DNA of 64,000 nucleotides. Source: JBFHFS01 sp041583495. GTDB lineage: Bacteria; Bacteroidota; Bacteroidia; Bacteroidales; Marinilabiliaceae. Each line of letters begins with the position of its first letter. Positions within the stretch are counted from its first letter, which is position 1. The translations under genes and the position numbers were made by a program. The stretch lies in NCBI GenBank assembly GCA_041583495.1, contig JBFHFS010000005.1, positions 62,001 to 126,000 of the forward strand, read 5' to 3'. The notes beneath the pieces are model-generated. The model had not been told where the DNA came from, did no database searches, and saw only the letters and a program-made list of their open reading frames with translations. Of the stretch, positions 38,476-47,545 are shown piece by piece.

Positions 38476-39639
38476 ATGAAAGTTTCTATCATTATTCTTT
38501 GTTTATCGTTTATCATTTTTATTGAAAATTATGGAGCGGGACAAATCAGTCAAATCTGGTTGACCCATAGCACAAATAATCCCTCGCATATTGTGATAAA
38601 CTGGAAAAGTAACCATCCTGGAAACTCCGAAGTTTGGTATCGTATTGGAAACAGCAAGGAATACCATATTATCATACAGGAAGAAGTGACCCTGCACCAT
38701 GTGAGTATTCCAATTAAAAAAAAGGATCTCAATTACGATTATCGAGTCGCAACAGGTGACGAGAAATCGAATACCCATAGCTTCAAAGGTTATCCATCTA
38801 ACCCTAACGAATTGCGTATAGCTTTGGTAGGAAATTGGGGGTATGCTGATAATCCGGATTTGTCCCAATTAGTGAAAGATAATCCACATCTTTTATTAAC
38901 CCTGGGAGATAACGTTCCAAATCTTTATGAGGCCTGTGGGGAGGGAGTTAAAGATTGTACAGAACCCTTTTTAAGACTAATAGACTCTGCTCCCAGTCTA
39001 TTTCAAACCACGCCTTTTATGCCAATATTAGGTAATCACGACAAACAAATCAGGGAACGGGGGAAGAAATACCCATCTCAGGCAGTTTACGATATTGATG
39101 CTAAGGCGTATCGTCGCTTTTTTAAGTTGCCTGATGATGAATGGAAGTGGCATTTTCGCATTCCCGACTTTAATGTTTGTTTTATTGCTCTTGATCTCAA
39201 TCATATTTCTGATTTCGGCACAACCTGGCAAACCTGTCATGATTTTCAAAAGGGCTCAACCCAGAGGGAGTGGTACCATAATCTAATGGAAAAGAGTGAA
39301 AAAGATATCGTAATTACTTTGCAAAATGAAAAGGCCCAAACCATTCGGGAATTAGACCATGGCTCATGGGCATCGGGTTATAGAGAGGGGACAATTGTAT
39401 TGTCAGGCTATGGTTATTACTCTGAATATGCGGAAGAAAAGGGAGTCCATTATTTTAATTCCTCCCTTAAAGCAGGAGATCTGTATCCGGATAAATCATC
39501 CAAAATGATTTGTGGTGAGGGGGGATATATGTTGCTTTTAATTAGAAATCATGACCTGGAAGTAAGAATGAAATCTCTCGACGGAGAAATTATGGGCTGT
39601 TATTTATTGTCAGTTAATCGGGGATTAAAAAATCCCTGA
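38476..39639 (+). CDS. Purple-acid-phosphatase-like protein with altered metal site
   Basis: 387 residues, signal peptide ending near IENYGAGQ. It has an N-terminal fibronectin-like domain (25-105, as in purple acid phosphatases) and a calcineurin-like domain behind it. Of the metal-binding motifs, LGDN and LGNHD are kept. The first, usually G-D-x-G/H, reads VGNWGY; the later H-x-P place reads TLQNEKAQ; and the last G-H-x-H reads SGYGYYSE. At least four ligands are therefore replaced. It may be inactive, bind substrate only, or use a different metal arrangement. It stands beside a complete relative. Confidence 0.75.
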   Translation: MKVSIIILCLSFIIFIENYGAGQISQIWLTHSTNNPSHIVINWKSNHPGNSEVWYRIGNSKEYHIIIQEEVTLHHVSIPIKKKDLNYDYRVATGDEKSNTHSFKGYPSNPNELRIALVGNWGYADNPDLSQLVKDNPHLLLTLGDNVPNLYEACGEGVKDCTEPFLRLIDSAPSLFQTTPFMPILGNHDKQIRERGKKYPSQAVYDIDAKAYRRFFKLPDDEWKWHFRIPDFNVCFIALDLNHISDFGTTWQTCHDFQKGSTQREWYHNLMEKSEKDIVITLQNEKAQTIRELDHGSWASGYREGTIVLSGYGYYSEYAEEKGVHYFNSSLKAGDLYPDKSSKMICGEGGYMLLLIRNHDLEVRMKSLDGEIMGCYLLSVNRGLKNP

Positions 39640-39757
39640 TGAGTTAAATTTTGCTATTGAAGTAAAAACATTTGTGGGATGCTGTGGGAAGTCCTTTTTG
39701 TAGACGAACAAGAGCCATGAATGAATAAAAAGACTTGGTCACAACAATTGCCATAAA

Positions 39758-41044
39758 ATGAGAAACTCTTTGATTCTGCTGTTTTTTGTTGGTTTTTATT
39801 TTTCACAAATACCCGGTTATAGTGAGAACTTTTTTGTGGATAGTAAAAAGGGTAATGATCTTTTTGAAGGCAGGATGGATCGTCCCTGGAAATCATTTGG
39901 AGGGATCAACGGGAAATCTTTTAGTCCCGGGGATACCATCTTTTTTAAGCGGGGTAGTTTTGTTGCCGGTAACCTATTTCTGAATTCATCCGGCACAACT
40001 GATAATCCGATTGTGCTGACGGCTTATGGGAAAGGAGAATCGCCCCGTTTCAGTAATCCCGTTTTTTCTGAAGAAACCATGGGACGGGTTATCGAAATAG
40101 AGGGGTGTCATGTGGTCATTGATGGTTTGTCGTTTTGTGATAATACGATTCCTTCAGAAGATATTGAACCAAAGCGGAGGCATTACTGTGTTACGCAAAT
40201 GGGGGCTGTGTTTATCCACATAGGTTCAGATAACAATGTTGTGCAGAACTGTGAATTTAGTCACTCCCCAATTGGTATCCGGGTAAGAGGAGAGCACAAC
40301 CTGATAAGAAACAATTACCTGCACGATGCAGACAGCATCACCTATTTCTGGGGATCTATTGCCATTGTGGTTGTTGGTGCCTTTAACGAGATTGCATACA
40401 ACCAGATAAAAAATTACGGTTATTACGGGGGCAAGTTCGGGATGGACGGTGCGGCCATTGAGATGGATGGCGAAGACCGGTTTTTTGATGCACACGACAT
40501 CAATATCCACCATAACGTGTCAATCAACACCAAAGGTGGTTTTATGGAAATTACAGGAAGAACGAAAAACATAAAGGTAGCTTTTAATGTAAGCGATGAC
40601 ATTGATAAGTTTATTGGGGTGGTTGGAGTTGATAATTTGCAGGTTTTAAATAATACCGTCACCAGAGTTAGAAGCCCAAGGTTCGATCAGATTGTATTTT
40701 GGGACTTGGGTAAAAATAAAGATAGCAGATTTAATATTGAAAATAATTTGTTTTATACAAATAAAAGGGTGCGATATTACGACACGCCATTTCAAGACTG
40801 GGGGATCAAAAGCCAATCGCGAAATAACAACCTATATTTTAGCCCGGACACAGCAGTCGTTGATTTGATTGGTGTGGAGATGGATCCATCCGATTTTATT
40901 GCAGACCCAAAGTTTATTAATCTTAAAAAAGAAAATTACTGTTTGCAATCGAACAGCCCTGCCATCCCGCGAAAAGTTGGAGCTTATCTTTCACAAAAAC
41001 CGGATTGGAAGGCAGGGGTGATCAGAAAAATGGGGGACAACTGA
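39758..41044 (+). CDS. Secreted right-handed parallel beta-helix protein
   Basis: 428 residues; signal peptide ends near GYSEN. FFVDSKKGNDLFEG and the GDTIFFKRGSF segment are the standard opening of pectate-lyase-like beta-helix proteins. Coils from about 80 to 380 show the N-x-I/V and H-N-x-I-x-x-N repeats. The C-terminal FIADPKFINL segment is a shorter version of the ending seen in the GH141-like protein. Such proteins are lyases, glycosidases or binding proteins; no family-defining catalytic set could be assigned. The neighbours are a phosphatase-like gene and a GH95 gene. Confidence 0.75.
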   Translation: MRNSLILLFFVGFYFSQIPGYSENFFVDSKKGNDLFEGRMDRPWKSFGGINGKSFSPGDTIFFKRGSFVAGNLFLNSSGTTDNPIVLTAYGKGESPRFSNPVFSEETMGRVIEIEGCHVVIDGLSFCDNTIPSEDIEPKRRHYCVTQMGAVFIHIGSDNNVVQNCEFSHSPIGIRVRGEHNLIRNNYLHDADSITYFWGSIAIVVVGAFNEIAYNQIKNYGYYGGKFGMDGAAIEMDGEDRFFDAHDINIHHNVSINTKGGFMEITGRTKNIKVAFNVSDDIDKFIGVVGVDNLQVLNNTVTRVRSPRFDQIVFWDLGKNKDSRFNIENNLFYTNKRVRYYDTPFQDWGIKSQSRNNNLYFSPDTAVVDLIGVEMDPSDFIADPKFINLKKENYCLQSNSPAIPRKVGAYLSQKPDWKAGVIRKMGDN

Positions 41045-41137
41045 ATAAAAAATGAGCATTATCATATTCCCCATTTCAGTACAACAAGGCAGATAGGTTA
41101 TGATTTCAATATTGGGTCAATTTAAAAATTTATAGAT

Positions 41138-43417
41138 ATGGTGTTTTTCAGAATGAATAAGATATATTTTTTATGTCTGCTTGTATTACTGGCAACAGTT
41201 TCGAAGGCTCAAAATGGTGAAAAAGCCACTGCATCTTCGGTGAAATTGGAAGTTCCCTGGCCCCAATTCATGGCACGGCATGATATGGTCTGGGACCAGG
41301 TGCCGAAAGATTATTACGAAGGCGCCTTTGTTGGGAATGGGGTAATGGGGACGATCATTTTTATGGATGATCAGGATTTAAATAGTCTACGTTTCGAAAT
41401 TGGCCGTACTGATATTTACGATGATCGAAAAAACGTCAATCCCCATGCAAACTGCAGGTTGCCGATTGGTCAGGTTTTGTTGACTCCGGCAGGCAGAATT
41501 AGCGGGATGAAAATGCGTGTTGATCTCTGGAATGCCGAGGCACGTGCAGAAATTACGACGGATGCCGGCACCATTAAGTTTCGTTGCTTTGTTCCCAGCG
41601 ATGAGATGATCGTATTAGTGGAGCTTAACACTACAGGTCTTGAAAAGAATTGCCGTTTCACTTTCCGTCCGCAGCAGGGGAATAGTGCACGGCTCATGTC
41701 GTTGAAGGATCCTGAATATATACCCAATCCGCCTTTCCAGCTTGGGCAGGAGGAGGGGATGGATGTATGTGTACAACCTCTTTTGGCGGGTGGCAATTAT
41801 GCGACTGCCTGGAAGGAGGTGGGCACCGGAACAAACAAACGCGTGTTATACGTTAATGTAGCCAACGGCATTCATGGTGGTGGCGCGGGTCGGGAGGCGG
41901 TGAAGGCGGTAAACCATGCCATCGCCCGGGGTGTCAGAGATATGGAAAAGGCTCATCGTGCCTGGTGGCATGCCTTTTATCCTGCCAGCTTCGTTACCAT
42001 ACCGGATGAACGGATAGAAAGCTTTTACTGGATTCAGTGGTACAAGCTTGCCAGCGCAATGCGCGAAGGACTTCCTTCGGTCGACCTTATGGGTCCATGG
42101 TTCAGGATGAGTTCATGGGGTTGCTACTGGATGAACCTAAATGAGCAGCTTTCTCTCTATACTGTTCATATGGGGAATCATTTGGAATTGGGGGAACCAA
42201 TGAGCCAATGGCTCGAGAACAGTCGGGAAGATCTGATTAACAATGCACCGCCTGAATACCGATATAACTCAGCTTCACTGGGCAATCCTACCAATCTGCG
42301 ACTTATTGCCTCTGCTCCAGGAAGAAGCAACTTAAGTTTTATCGGGTTGCCATGGCTGGTGCAGCATCTCTACCTTCAATACCGCTACTCGATGGATGAT
42401 CAGCGACTGCGTGATAAGATATATCCCCTAATGAGCCGCACTTTTAACCTTTATCTTCATTACCTTAAACTGGGGGATGATGGATGTTATCATATTCCAT
42501 TGGCTTTCTCCGATGAGTATGGCTATGCGGAAGACACCAACCTGAATCTTGGGCTCCTGCGTTGGGGTTTGCAGACCCTCATTGCCATTAATGAACGCCT
42601 CAACATCAACGATCCAATGCTGCCGGAGTGGAAAGAGACATTGTCGAAATTGGTGGACTATCAAATCGACGAAAAAACCGGGCTGATGATTGGTAAAGAC
42701 GTCCCGTTTGCAAAGACGCATCGGCATTACAGTCACCTCCTGGCCATTTTTCCGCTTTATGTTTTAAATATCGATGATCAGCCTGAGCGCCGGACGCTCA
42801 TAGAAAAATCGGTACGTCACTTCGACGACATTAATGCCCATCACAGTGTTATGTACCGATACACCGGAGCATCTTCTCTCTTTGCCGCTACTGGCAACGG
42901 AGAGGACGCATTGAGATGCCTTCAGAATGCTCTGACCATATTACCGCAAGGACCCACGGTCAAGGAAAATACGCTCTATAGTGAGGGCGGTAACCCGACT
43001 TTTGAGTCGCCGATCTCCGCAGCACGAAATGTTCTCGACATGCTTATCCAAAGTTGGGGTGGAACCATCCGCATATTTCCGGCTTGTCCTTCATCCTGGA
43101 AAGATGTGAGTTTTCATGATCTGAGGACAGAAGGGGCATTCCTGGTCAGTGCAACCAGGGAGGGAGGTAAAACTAAATTCATCCGTGTTAAAAGCCTTGC
43201 CGGTGAACCCTGTATCTTAAAATGTGATATTAACTCAGAGCTTAAGATGATAGCACCCAAAACGGTCACCATGAAGATAAATAAAGATAGAATAGAGCTT
43301 AGTCTGAAGAAAGGGGAAGAGGCCATATTATATTCCGGTTCTAAGCCCCATGAATTTATTGTTAAGCCATTGCCTGCGGATTCGAATGATATCAACCAAT
43401 GGGGAAGTCAAAAATGA
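41138..43417 (+). CDS. GH95-family glycosidase (alpha-L-fucosidase/alpha-L-galactosidase-like)
   Basis: 759 residues, start at 41138 or the ATG at 41153 (MNKIYFLCLLVLL); signal peptide ends near SKAQ. The N-terminal beta-sandwich (50-270) has FVGNGVMGTIIF, and the (alpha/alpha)6 domain carries MNLNEQ, which supplies the N-x-N pair of GH95, a candidate acid in SDEYG, and the THRHYSHLL motif. GH95 enzymes invert alpha-1,2-L-fucosides, and some release L-galactose. The protein is shorter than typical GH95 members and parts of the N-terminal domain are reduced. The tail from about 650 ends with a beta-domain on KTVTMKINKD. Confidence 0.85.
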   Translation: MVFFRMNKIYFLCLLVLLATVSKAQNGEKATASSVKLEVPWPQFMARHDMVWDQVPKDYYEGAFVGNGVMGTIIFMDDQDLNSLRFEIGRTDIYDDRKNVNPHANCRLPIGQVLLTPAGRISGMKMRVDLWNAEARAEITTDAGTIKFRCFVPSDEMIVLVELNTTGLEKNCRFTFRPQQGNSARLMSLKDPEYIPNPPFQLGQEEGMDVCVQPLLAGGNYATAWKEVGTGTNKRVLYVNVANGIHGGGAGREAVKAVNHAIARGVRDMEKAHRAWWHAFYPASFVTIPDERIESFYWIQWYKLASAMREGLPSVDLMGPWFRMSSWGCYWMNLNEQLSLYTVHMGNHLELGEPMSQWLENSREDLINNAPPEYRYNSASLGNPTNLRLIASAPGRSNLSFIGLPWLVQHLYLQYRYSMDDQRLRDKIYPLMSRTFNLYLHYLKLGDDGCYHIPLAFSDEYGYAEDTNLNLGLLRWGLQTLIAINERLNINDPMLPEWKETLSKLVDYQIDEKTGLMIGKDVPFAKTHRHYSHLLAIFPLYVLNIDDQPERRTLIEKSVRHFDDINAHHSVMYRYTGASSLFAATGNGEDALRCLQNALTILPQGPTVKENTLYSEGGNPTFESPISAARNVLDMLIQSWGGTIRIFPACPSSWKDVSFHDLRTEGAFLVSATREGGKTKFIRVKSLAGEPCILKCDINSELKMIAPKTVTMKINKDRIELSLKKGEEAILYSGSKPHEFIVKPLPADSNDINQWGSQK

Positions 43418-43570
43418 ATGGTTCTTTAGTAAGATAAAGCTCAAAGTAGAGATTCAAAATTGTAAGATCCACGTGCCGGATTACTTAGGTTCCGGCAGAT
43501 ATTATAAATTCTAAAAGAATACTATTAAGCCTAGGTCAAAATATAAATGATGATTAATAAAGATCTGTTC

Positions 43571-46429
43571 ATGCGTTACAACCTGATTTTTTATTTAGTA
43601 ATACTCACTTTTTCGTGTTTTTCTTGTGTAGAAGATTCCCATGAATCAAAGTTTCTGATAGATTTATCAGGGAGGTGGCAGTTTGATATTGATTCTGCTG
43701 ATTCAGGAATAGAACAACAATGGTTTAAAAAAGAACTATCTGATTCAGTCGTGCTCCCCGGAACCATGGATTTGAACCATAAGGGCTATGAGAATAATGC
43801 CACAACTACCAAGCATTTAAACAGGCTGTTTCTATATACCGGACCGGCCTGGTATAAAAAGGCTGTTTTTATACCATCGGACTGGCAAGATTTACACATA
43901 CAACTGTTATTGGAACGAACCAAGTCATCCAAAATTTGGATTGATGGCAAATATGTTGGTGAGTCTCGTTTGTTGGAGTCTCCCCAAAAATATGACGTGT
44001 CTCGTTTCCTTTCCCCAGGCGAACATACCATTGCAGTTAGAATTGACAACAGTTCCAGGTTGACCCCTTATGGTTATACTCATTTAAATTCTGATCACAC
44101 GCAAACCAATTGGAATGGGATTATTGGTAAACTTTTGCTCGAAGCTTCCTCGAAAACCTACATATCCGGGTTGCAGGTTTTTCCGGATATAGAAGCAAAA
44201 AAAGTACGGGCGAAATTATCGGTAGATAATCAGCTAAATATAGATGATGTGGATATTGAATTGCAAGTATTCCGGGAAGTTGGGGAAAAGAGGACCAGGC
44301 TTAAATCTAAAAAATACCGTGTTGCATGCGACTCCATTATCGAATTGGAATATGATTTGGGTGAAAAGGCTGAATTATGGGATGAGTTTAGCCAACCCAT
44401 TTATAAACTTAATGCAATAATTAGATCTAATAAGCAAATTTTGGACAGCCAGGAGGTCCCATTTGGGATGAGAAAATTTGCGACTAAGGGTACTAGCTTT
44501 ACAATTAATAACCGGGCAACTTTTTTAAGGGGGAAACATGATGCCTGCGTTTTTCCGTTAACAGGATGCCCTCCAATGGATACTGAGGGTTGGTTGCGGG
44601 TGTTTAGGATCGCCAAGTCGTATGGGATAAACCATTATCGGTTTCATACCTGGTGTCCTCCGGAAGCCGCATTTGAGGCTGCTGATAAGGTTGGTATTTA
44701 CCTTCAACCTGAATTACCTTTTTGGAATATTAAATCTGATACCCTCATGAATATGTTTTTAAAAGAGGGAACAGCATTGTTGAATAGTTACGCGAACCAT
44801 CCTTCTTTTGTGATGTTTTCGGTAGGAAATGAGATCAGTGGAAACCAGAAAAAAATTGAAGCCTTAATAGCTCGTTTAAAGCAGGTTGATTCGCGTCCCT
44901 TATACACCCAGGGATCGAATAATAATATTGGCTACTCTTTCCCTATTGCCAGTGCTGATTTTCATGTGACTGCCCGTATGCCCTATATCTACGATACTTT
45001 GCTAATGGAAAGCAATGTGGAAAATCCAGCAATAGGCGTTGCTAATCCTTACGATACCATTCTTACACATGTGAGGCTTAGCCATGCTTTCCTGGATTCA
45101 AAAGACGGAGGTATAATCAATGGATGTCCTCCATCGACAAATTTTAATTATGATTTTGCTGTTTCTCAAACAAATGTCCCCATTGTTGGTCATGAGGTTG
45201 GACAATACCAGATTTATCCTGACTATAATGAAATTGCTAAATATACAGGAATACTTAAACCCCGTAACCTGGAGTTTTTTCGGGACCAATTGGAAAAAGC
45301 AGGGATGCTTGACCAAAATGAGGCTTTTACTAAAGCATCAGGAGCTTTAGCTGCCATGTGTTACAGGGCTGAAATTGAAGCAGCCATACGTACCAAAGGA
45401 TTTGGTGGTTTTCAGTTGTTGGATTTGCAGGATTTTCCTGGCCAGGGAACGGCCCTTGTTGGAATTCTGGATGCATTCATGGAGAGTAAAAATGTAATAA
45501 GCCGCGAAGAATGGGTGCAATTCTGCAATGCGGTTGTTCCTCTTTTATCATTCGAAAAATATTGCTGGACAAATAATGAGATCTTTTCGGCAACTGTTCA
45601 GGTGGCAAATTATTCCGATAAGGATATCTCTCAGAATCTTAATTGGAAAGTTTTAAGCTCAAATGGGGATGTTATCAACAAAGGGGTATTTGCTAATAAT
45701 CCCATTTCCACGGGAGGTTTGCAGAGTATAGGGCACATCGAAATCCCTTTAAACTCCGTAAAAGTGCCGGATAAACTTAATATCGTATTATTCCTCGACC
45801 AAACATCGTATAAGAACTCCTATCCTATATGGGTTTATCCTGAACCGCAAGATTTAGAAAAAGACAGTGATATTCTAATTACAGCCGGTCTTAGTAAGAG
45901 TTTGTTCAGTCGCCTTAAACAAGGTAAAAAAGTTCTGTGTTTTCCCAATGCCACATCGGTAAGCAATAATAGTGTTGGAGGCCTATTCATTAATGATTTT
46001 TGGAACTATAATATGTTTAAAGGTCTTAGTGAGAGGTTTAATAGGGTTGTATCTCCCGGAACATTAGGTATTTTAACTAATCCTGACCATCCTATATTTA
46101 ATGATTTTCCTACTGATTTTTACACCAACTGGCAATGGTGGTCTATTCTAAAAAATAGCAATCCGGTAATTTTAAATATAACAAAAAGCGATTTCCGACC
46201 TATTGTGCAGGTGATTGATAACCTGGAAAGGAATAATAAACTGGGACTTATTTTTGAATTTAAAGTGGGGGAAGGCAGGCTGCTTATTTGTATGTCTGAT
46301 TTGAATAAACAATTGGATAAGCCGGAAGGCTTACAGCTTTATCAAAGTATTTTAAAATACATGAAATCAGATCGGTTTAACCCTGAGTATTCGGTGGATG
46401 AGAACTCTATCCGTGAAATAATCCAATAA
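43571..46429 (+). CDS. GH2-family glycosidase (lipoprotein)
   Basis: The frame opens at 43547, but the ATG at 43571 gives a lipoprotein leader (MRYNLIFYLVIL, with Cys24 or Cys27 of the long form at FSCFSC). The GH2 plan is visible: jelly roll to about 200, immunoglobulin-like part to 310, TIM barrel to 680. The acid/base is Glu429 in FSVGNEIS and the nucleophile Glu550 in VGHEVGQYQ. The barrel start, FLRGKHDACVFPL, is unlike that of LacZ. A C-terminal region of 250 residues resembles the glutamine-amidotransferase-like and jelly-roll tails of other large PUL GH2s. Substrate uncertain; a beta-linked galactose, glucuronic acid or arabinose residue is possible. Confidence 0.85.
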   Translation: MRYNLIFYLVILTFSCFSCVEDSHESKFLIDLSGRWQFDIDSADSGIEQQWFKKELSDSVVLPGTMDLNHKGYENNATTTKHLNRLFLYTGPAWYKKAVFIPSDWQDLHIQLLLERTKSSKIWIDGKYVGESRLLESPQKYDVSRFLSPGEHTIAVRIDNSSRLTPYGYTHLNSDHTQTNWNGIIGKLLLEASSKTYISGLQVFPDIEAKKVRAKLSVDNQLNIDDVDIELQVFREVGEKRTRLKSKKYRVACDSIIELEYDLGEKAELWDEFSQPIYKLNAIIRSNKQILDSQEVPFGMRKFATKGTSFTINNRATFLRGKHDACVFPLTGCPPMDTEGWLRVFRIAKSYGINHYRFHTWCPPEAAFEAADKVGIYLQPELPFWNIKSDTLMNMFLKEGTALLNSYANHPSFVMFSVGNEISGNQKKIEALIARLKQVDSRPLYTQGSNNNIGYSFPIASADFHVTARMPYIYDTLLMESNVENPAIGVANPYDTILTHVRLSHAFLDSKDGGIINGCPPSTNFNYDFAVSQTNVPIVGHEVGQYQIYPDYNEIAKYTGILKPRNLEFFRDQLEKAGMLDQNEAFTKASGALAAMCYRAEIEAAIRTKGFGGFQLLDLQDFPGQGTALVGILDAFMESKNVISREEWVQFCNAVVPLLSFEKYCWTNNEIFSATVQVANYSDKDISQNLNWKVLSSNGDVINKGVFANNPISTGGLQSIGHIEIPLNSVKVPDKLNIVLFLDQTSYKNSYPIWVYPEPQDLEKDSDILITAGLSKSLFSRLKQGKKVLCFPNATSVSNNSVGGLFINDFWNYNMFKGLSERFNRVVSPGTLGILTNPDHPIFNDFPTDFYTNWQWWSILKNSNPVILNITKSDFRPIVQVIDNLERNNKLGLIFEFKVGEGRLLICMSDLNKQLDKPEGLQLYQSILKYMKSDRFNPEYSVDENSIREIIQ

Positions 46430-46455
46430 ATACTTAATGATAAATATTATATTTT

Positions 46456-47370
46456 ATGAATGTTATGGGAATCACAAAAATTAATACTCAAAAAATTAAT
46501 GCCATTTCCCTCGTTGTATTTCTCTTTTTAACAGTATTTTCCATAGGGATAAATGCCCAACGAGAGAAACCTCCTGCTTGCCCCATGGATGGTGTTTGGG
46601 TGTTTTTGCCAGAATTCAGTGACGAATTTAACGGGACAGGACTCGACAAAAATAAGTGGATGGACTTAGTTCCTGCCTGGTATGGTCGGGCGCATACCCA
46701 TGCCCTTTTTTCTCCTAAAAATGTGGCAGTGAAAGAGGGCACGCTTCAACTAACTTGTAGTGAACAAAAACCTGAGGAGGTAACCTATGAGAATAAAGTT
46801 CGGGGATTTGATAAGTTCAATATAGCCATCGTTAAAAGCAGAGAACGAATTAAATATGGATATTTTGAAGCGCGGTGTAAATCAATGAGCGCCAATGTGT
46901 GCAATGCTTTTTGGTTGTACGACCCCCTCGATCCGCCTGCCAAATACAAAGAGGGCAACTTTTCGGAAGAGATTGATATTTTTGAAATAGTTGGTAAACC
47001 AACTCCGGAGTTGCTTAAGGACAGTGAGCGTTTATACCGTACAACTGTTCATCGTTTTGTTACGCCATATCTTGAGGGAGTTGTCAACCTAAATCGGCCC
47101 GCACTGCCTAACCAGGGAGCAAAACAACAGATGCCGTTTGAATTTTCAACCGATTTCCATGTTTATGGTTTCCTCTGGACTCAGAACGAGATGAAGTGGT
47201 TTGTTGATGGGATGGAGGTTTTTTCACGTGATAATGATTATTTCAAAACAGCACTTCATGTCGTGTTCGACTGTGAAACGTTGTGGGGTGTGCCTGATTT
47301 GGCCGATCTTCCCAATACCTTCTACACTGACTATGTGCGTGTGTGGAGATTGGAAGATAGTCCTAAATAA
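46456..47370 (+). CDS. GH16 endo-glycanase with agarase-type ExDxxE site
   Basis: 304 residues; signal peptide from an initial ATG at 46456 or 46465, ending near GINAQ. The whole mature protein is one GH16 jelly roll. Its site is Glu172-x-Asp174-x-x-Glu177 in EEIDIFEIVG, the beta-bulge form found in agarases, carrageenases, porphyranases and some laminarinases. Other typical pieces are FSDEFNGT near the start, AFWLYDP and the closing YTDYVRVWR. It is the clearest endo-acting backbone enzyme of the window and so the best clue to the polymer, which would have a beta-linked galactan or glucan chain. It follows the GH2 gene by 26 bp. Confidence 0.9.
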   Translation: MNVMGITKINTQKINAISLVVFLFLTVFSIGINAQREKPPACPMDGVWVFLPEFSDEFNGTGLDKNKWMDLVPAWYGRAHTHALFSPKNVAVKEGTLQLTCSEQKPEEVTYENKVRGFDKFNIAIVKSRERIKYGYFEARCKSMSANVCNAFWLYDPLDPPAKYKEGNFSEEIDIFEIVGKPTPELLKDSERLYRTTVHRFVTPYLEGVVNLNRPALPNQGAKQQMPFEFSTDFHVYGFLWTQNEMKWFVDGMEVFSRDNDYFKTALHVVFDCETLWGVPDLADLPNTFYTDYVRVWRLEDSPK

Positions 47371-47545
47371 ATGATCGTAACATTTAAAGGCGGGTTGTGG
47401 CAATTTTGCTCTGGTTGATTCAATTGGGAACGTCAGGATGAAAAGAATAAAAAATTCAAAATAGGGATTATTTATGGAAGAAAGTGAATTGGCTCAGAAA
47501 TTTGAAAAGTTAGTTGACAAAAAATGAATTTAAAAACTTTAAATT

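Noticed and set aside
19825..41115. 21-base near-repeat (19825-19845 and 41095-41115, 19 of 21 identical) that reads GYDFxIG in both gaps
   Set aside because: In a 64 kb AT-rich window a match of this length with two differences is expected about once by chance, and the flanks do not align.
47474..47527. Mini frame MEESELAQKFEKLVDKK before the divergent GH29 gene
   Set aside because: Only 17 codons, no clear ribosome binding site, and chance occurrence is likely.
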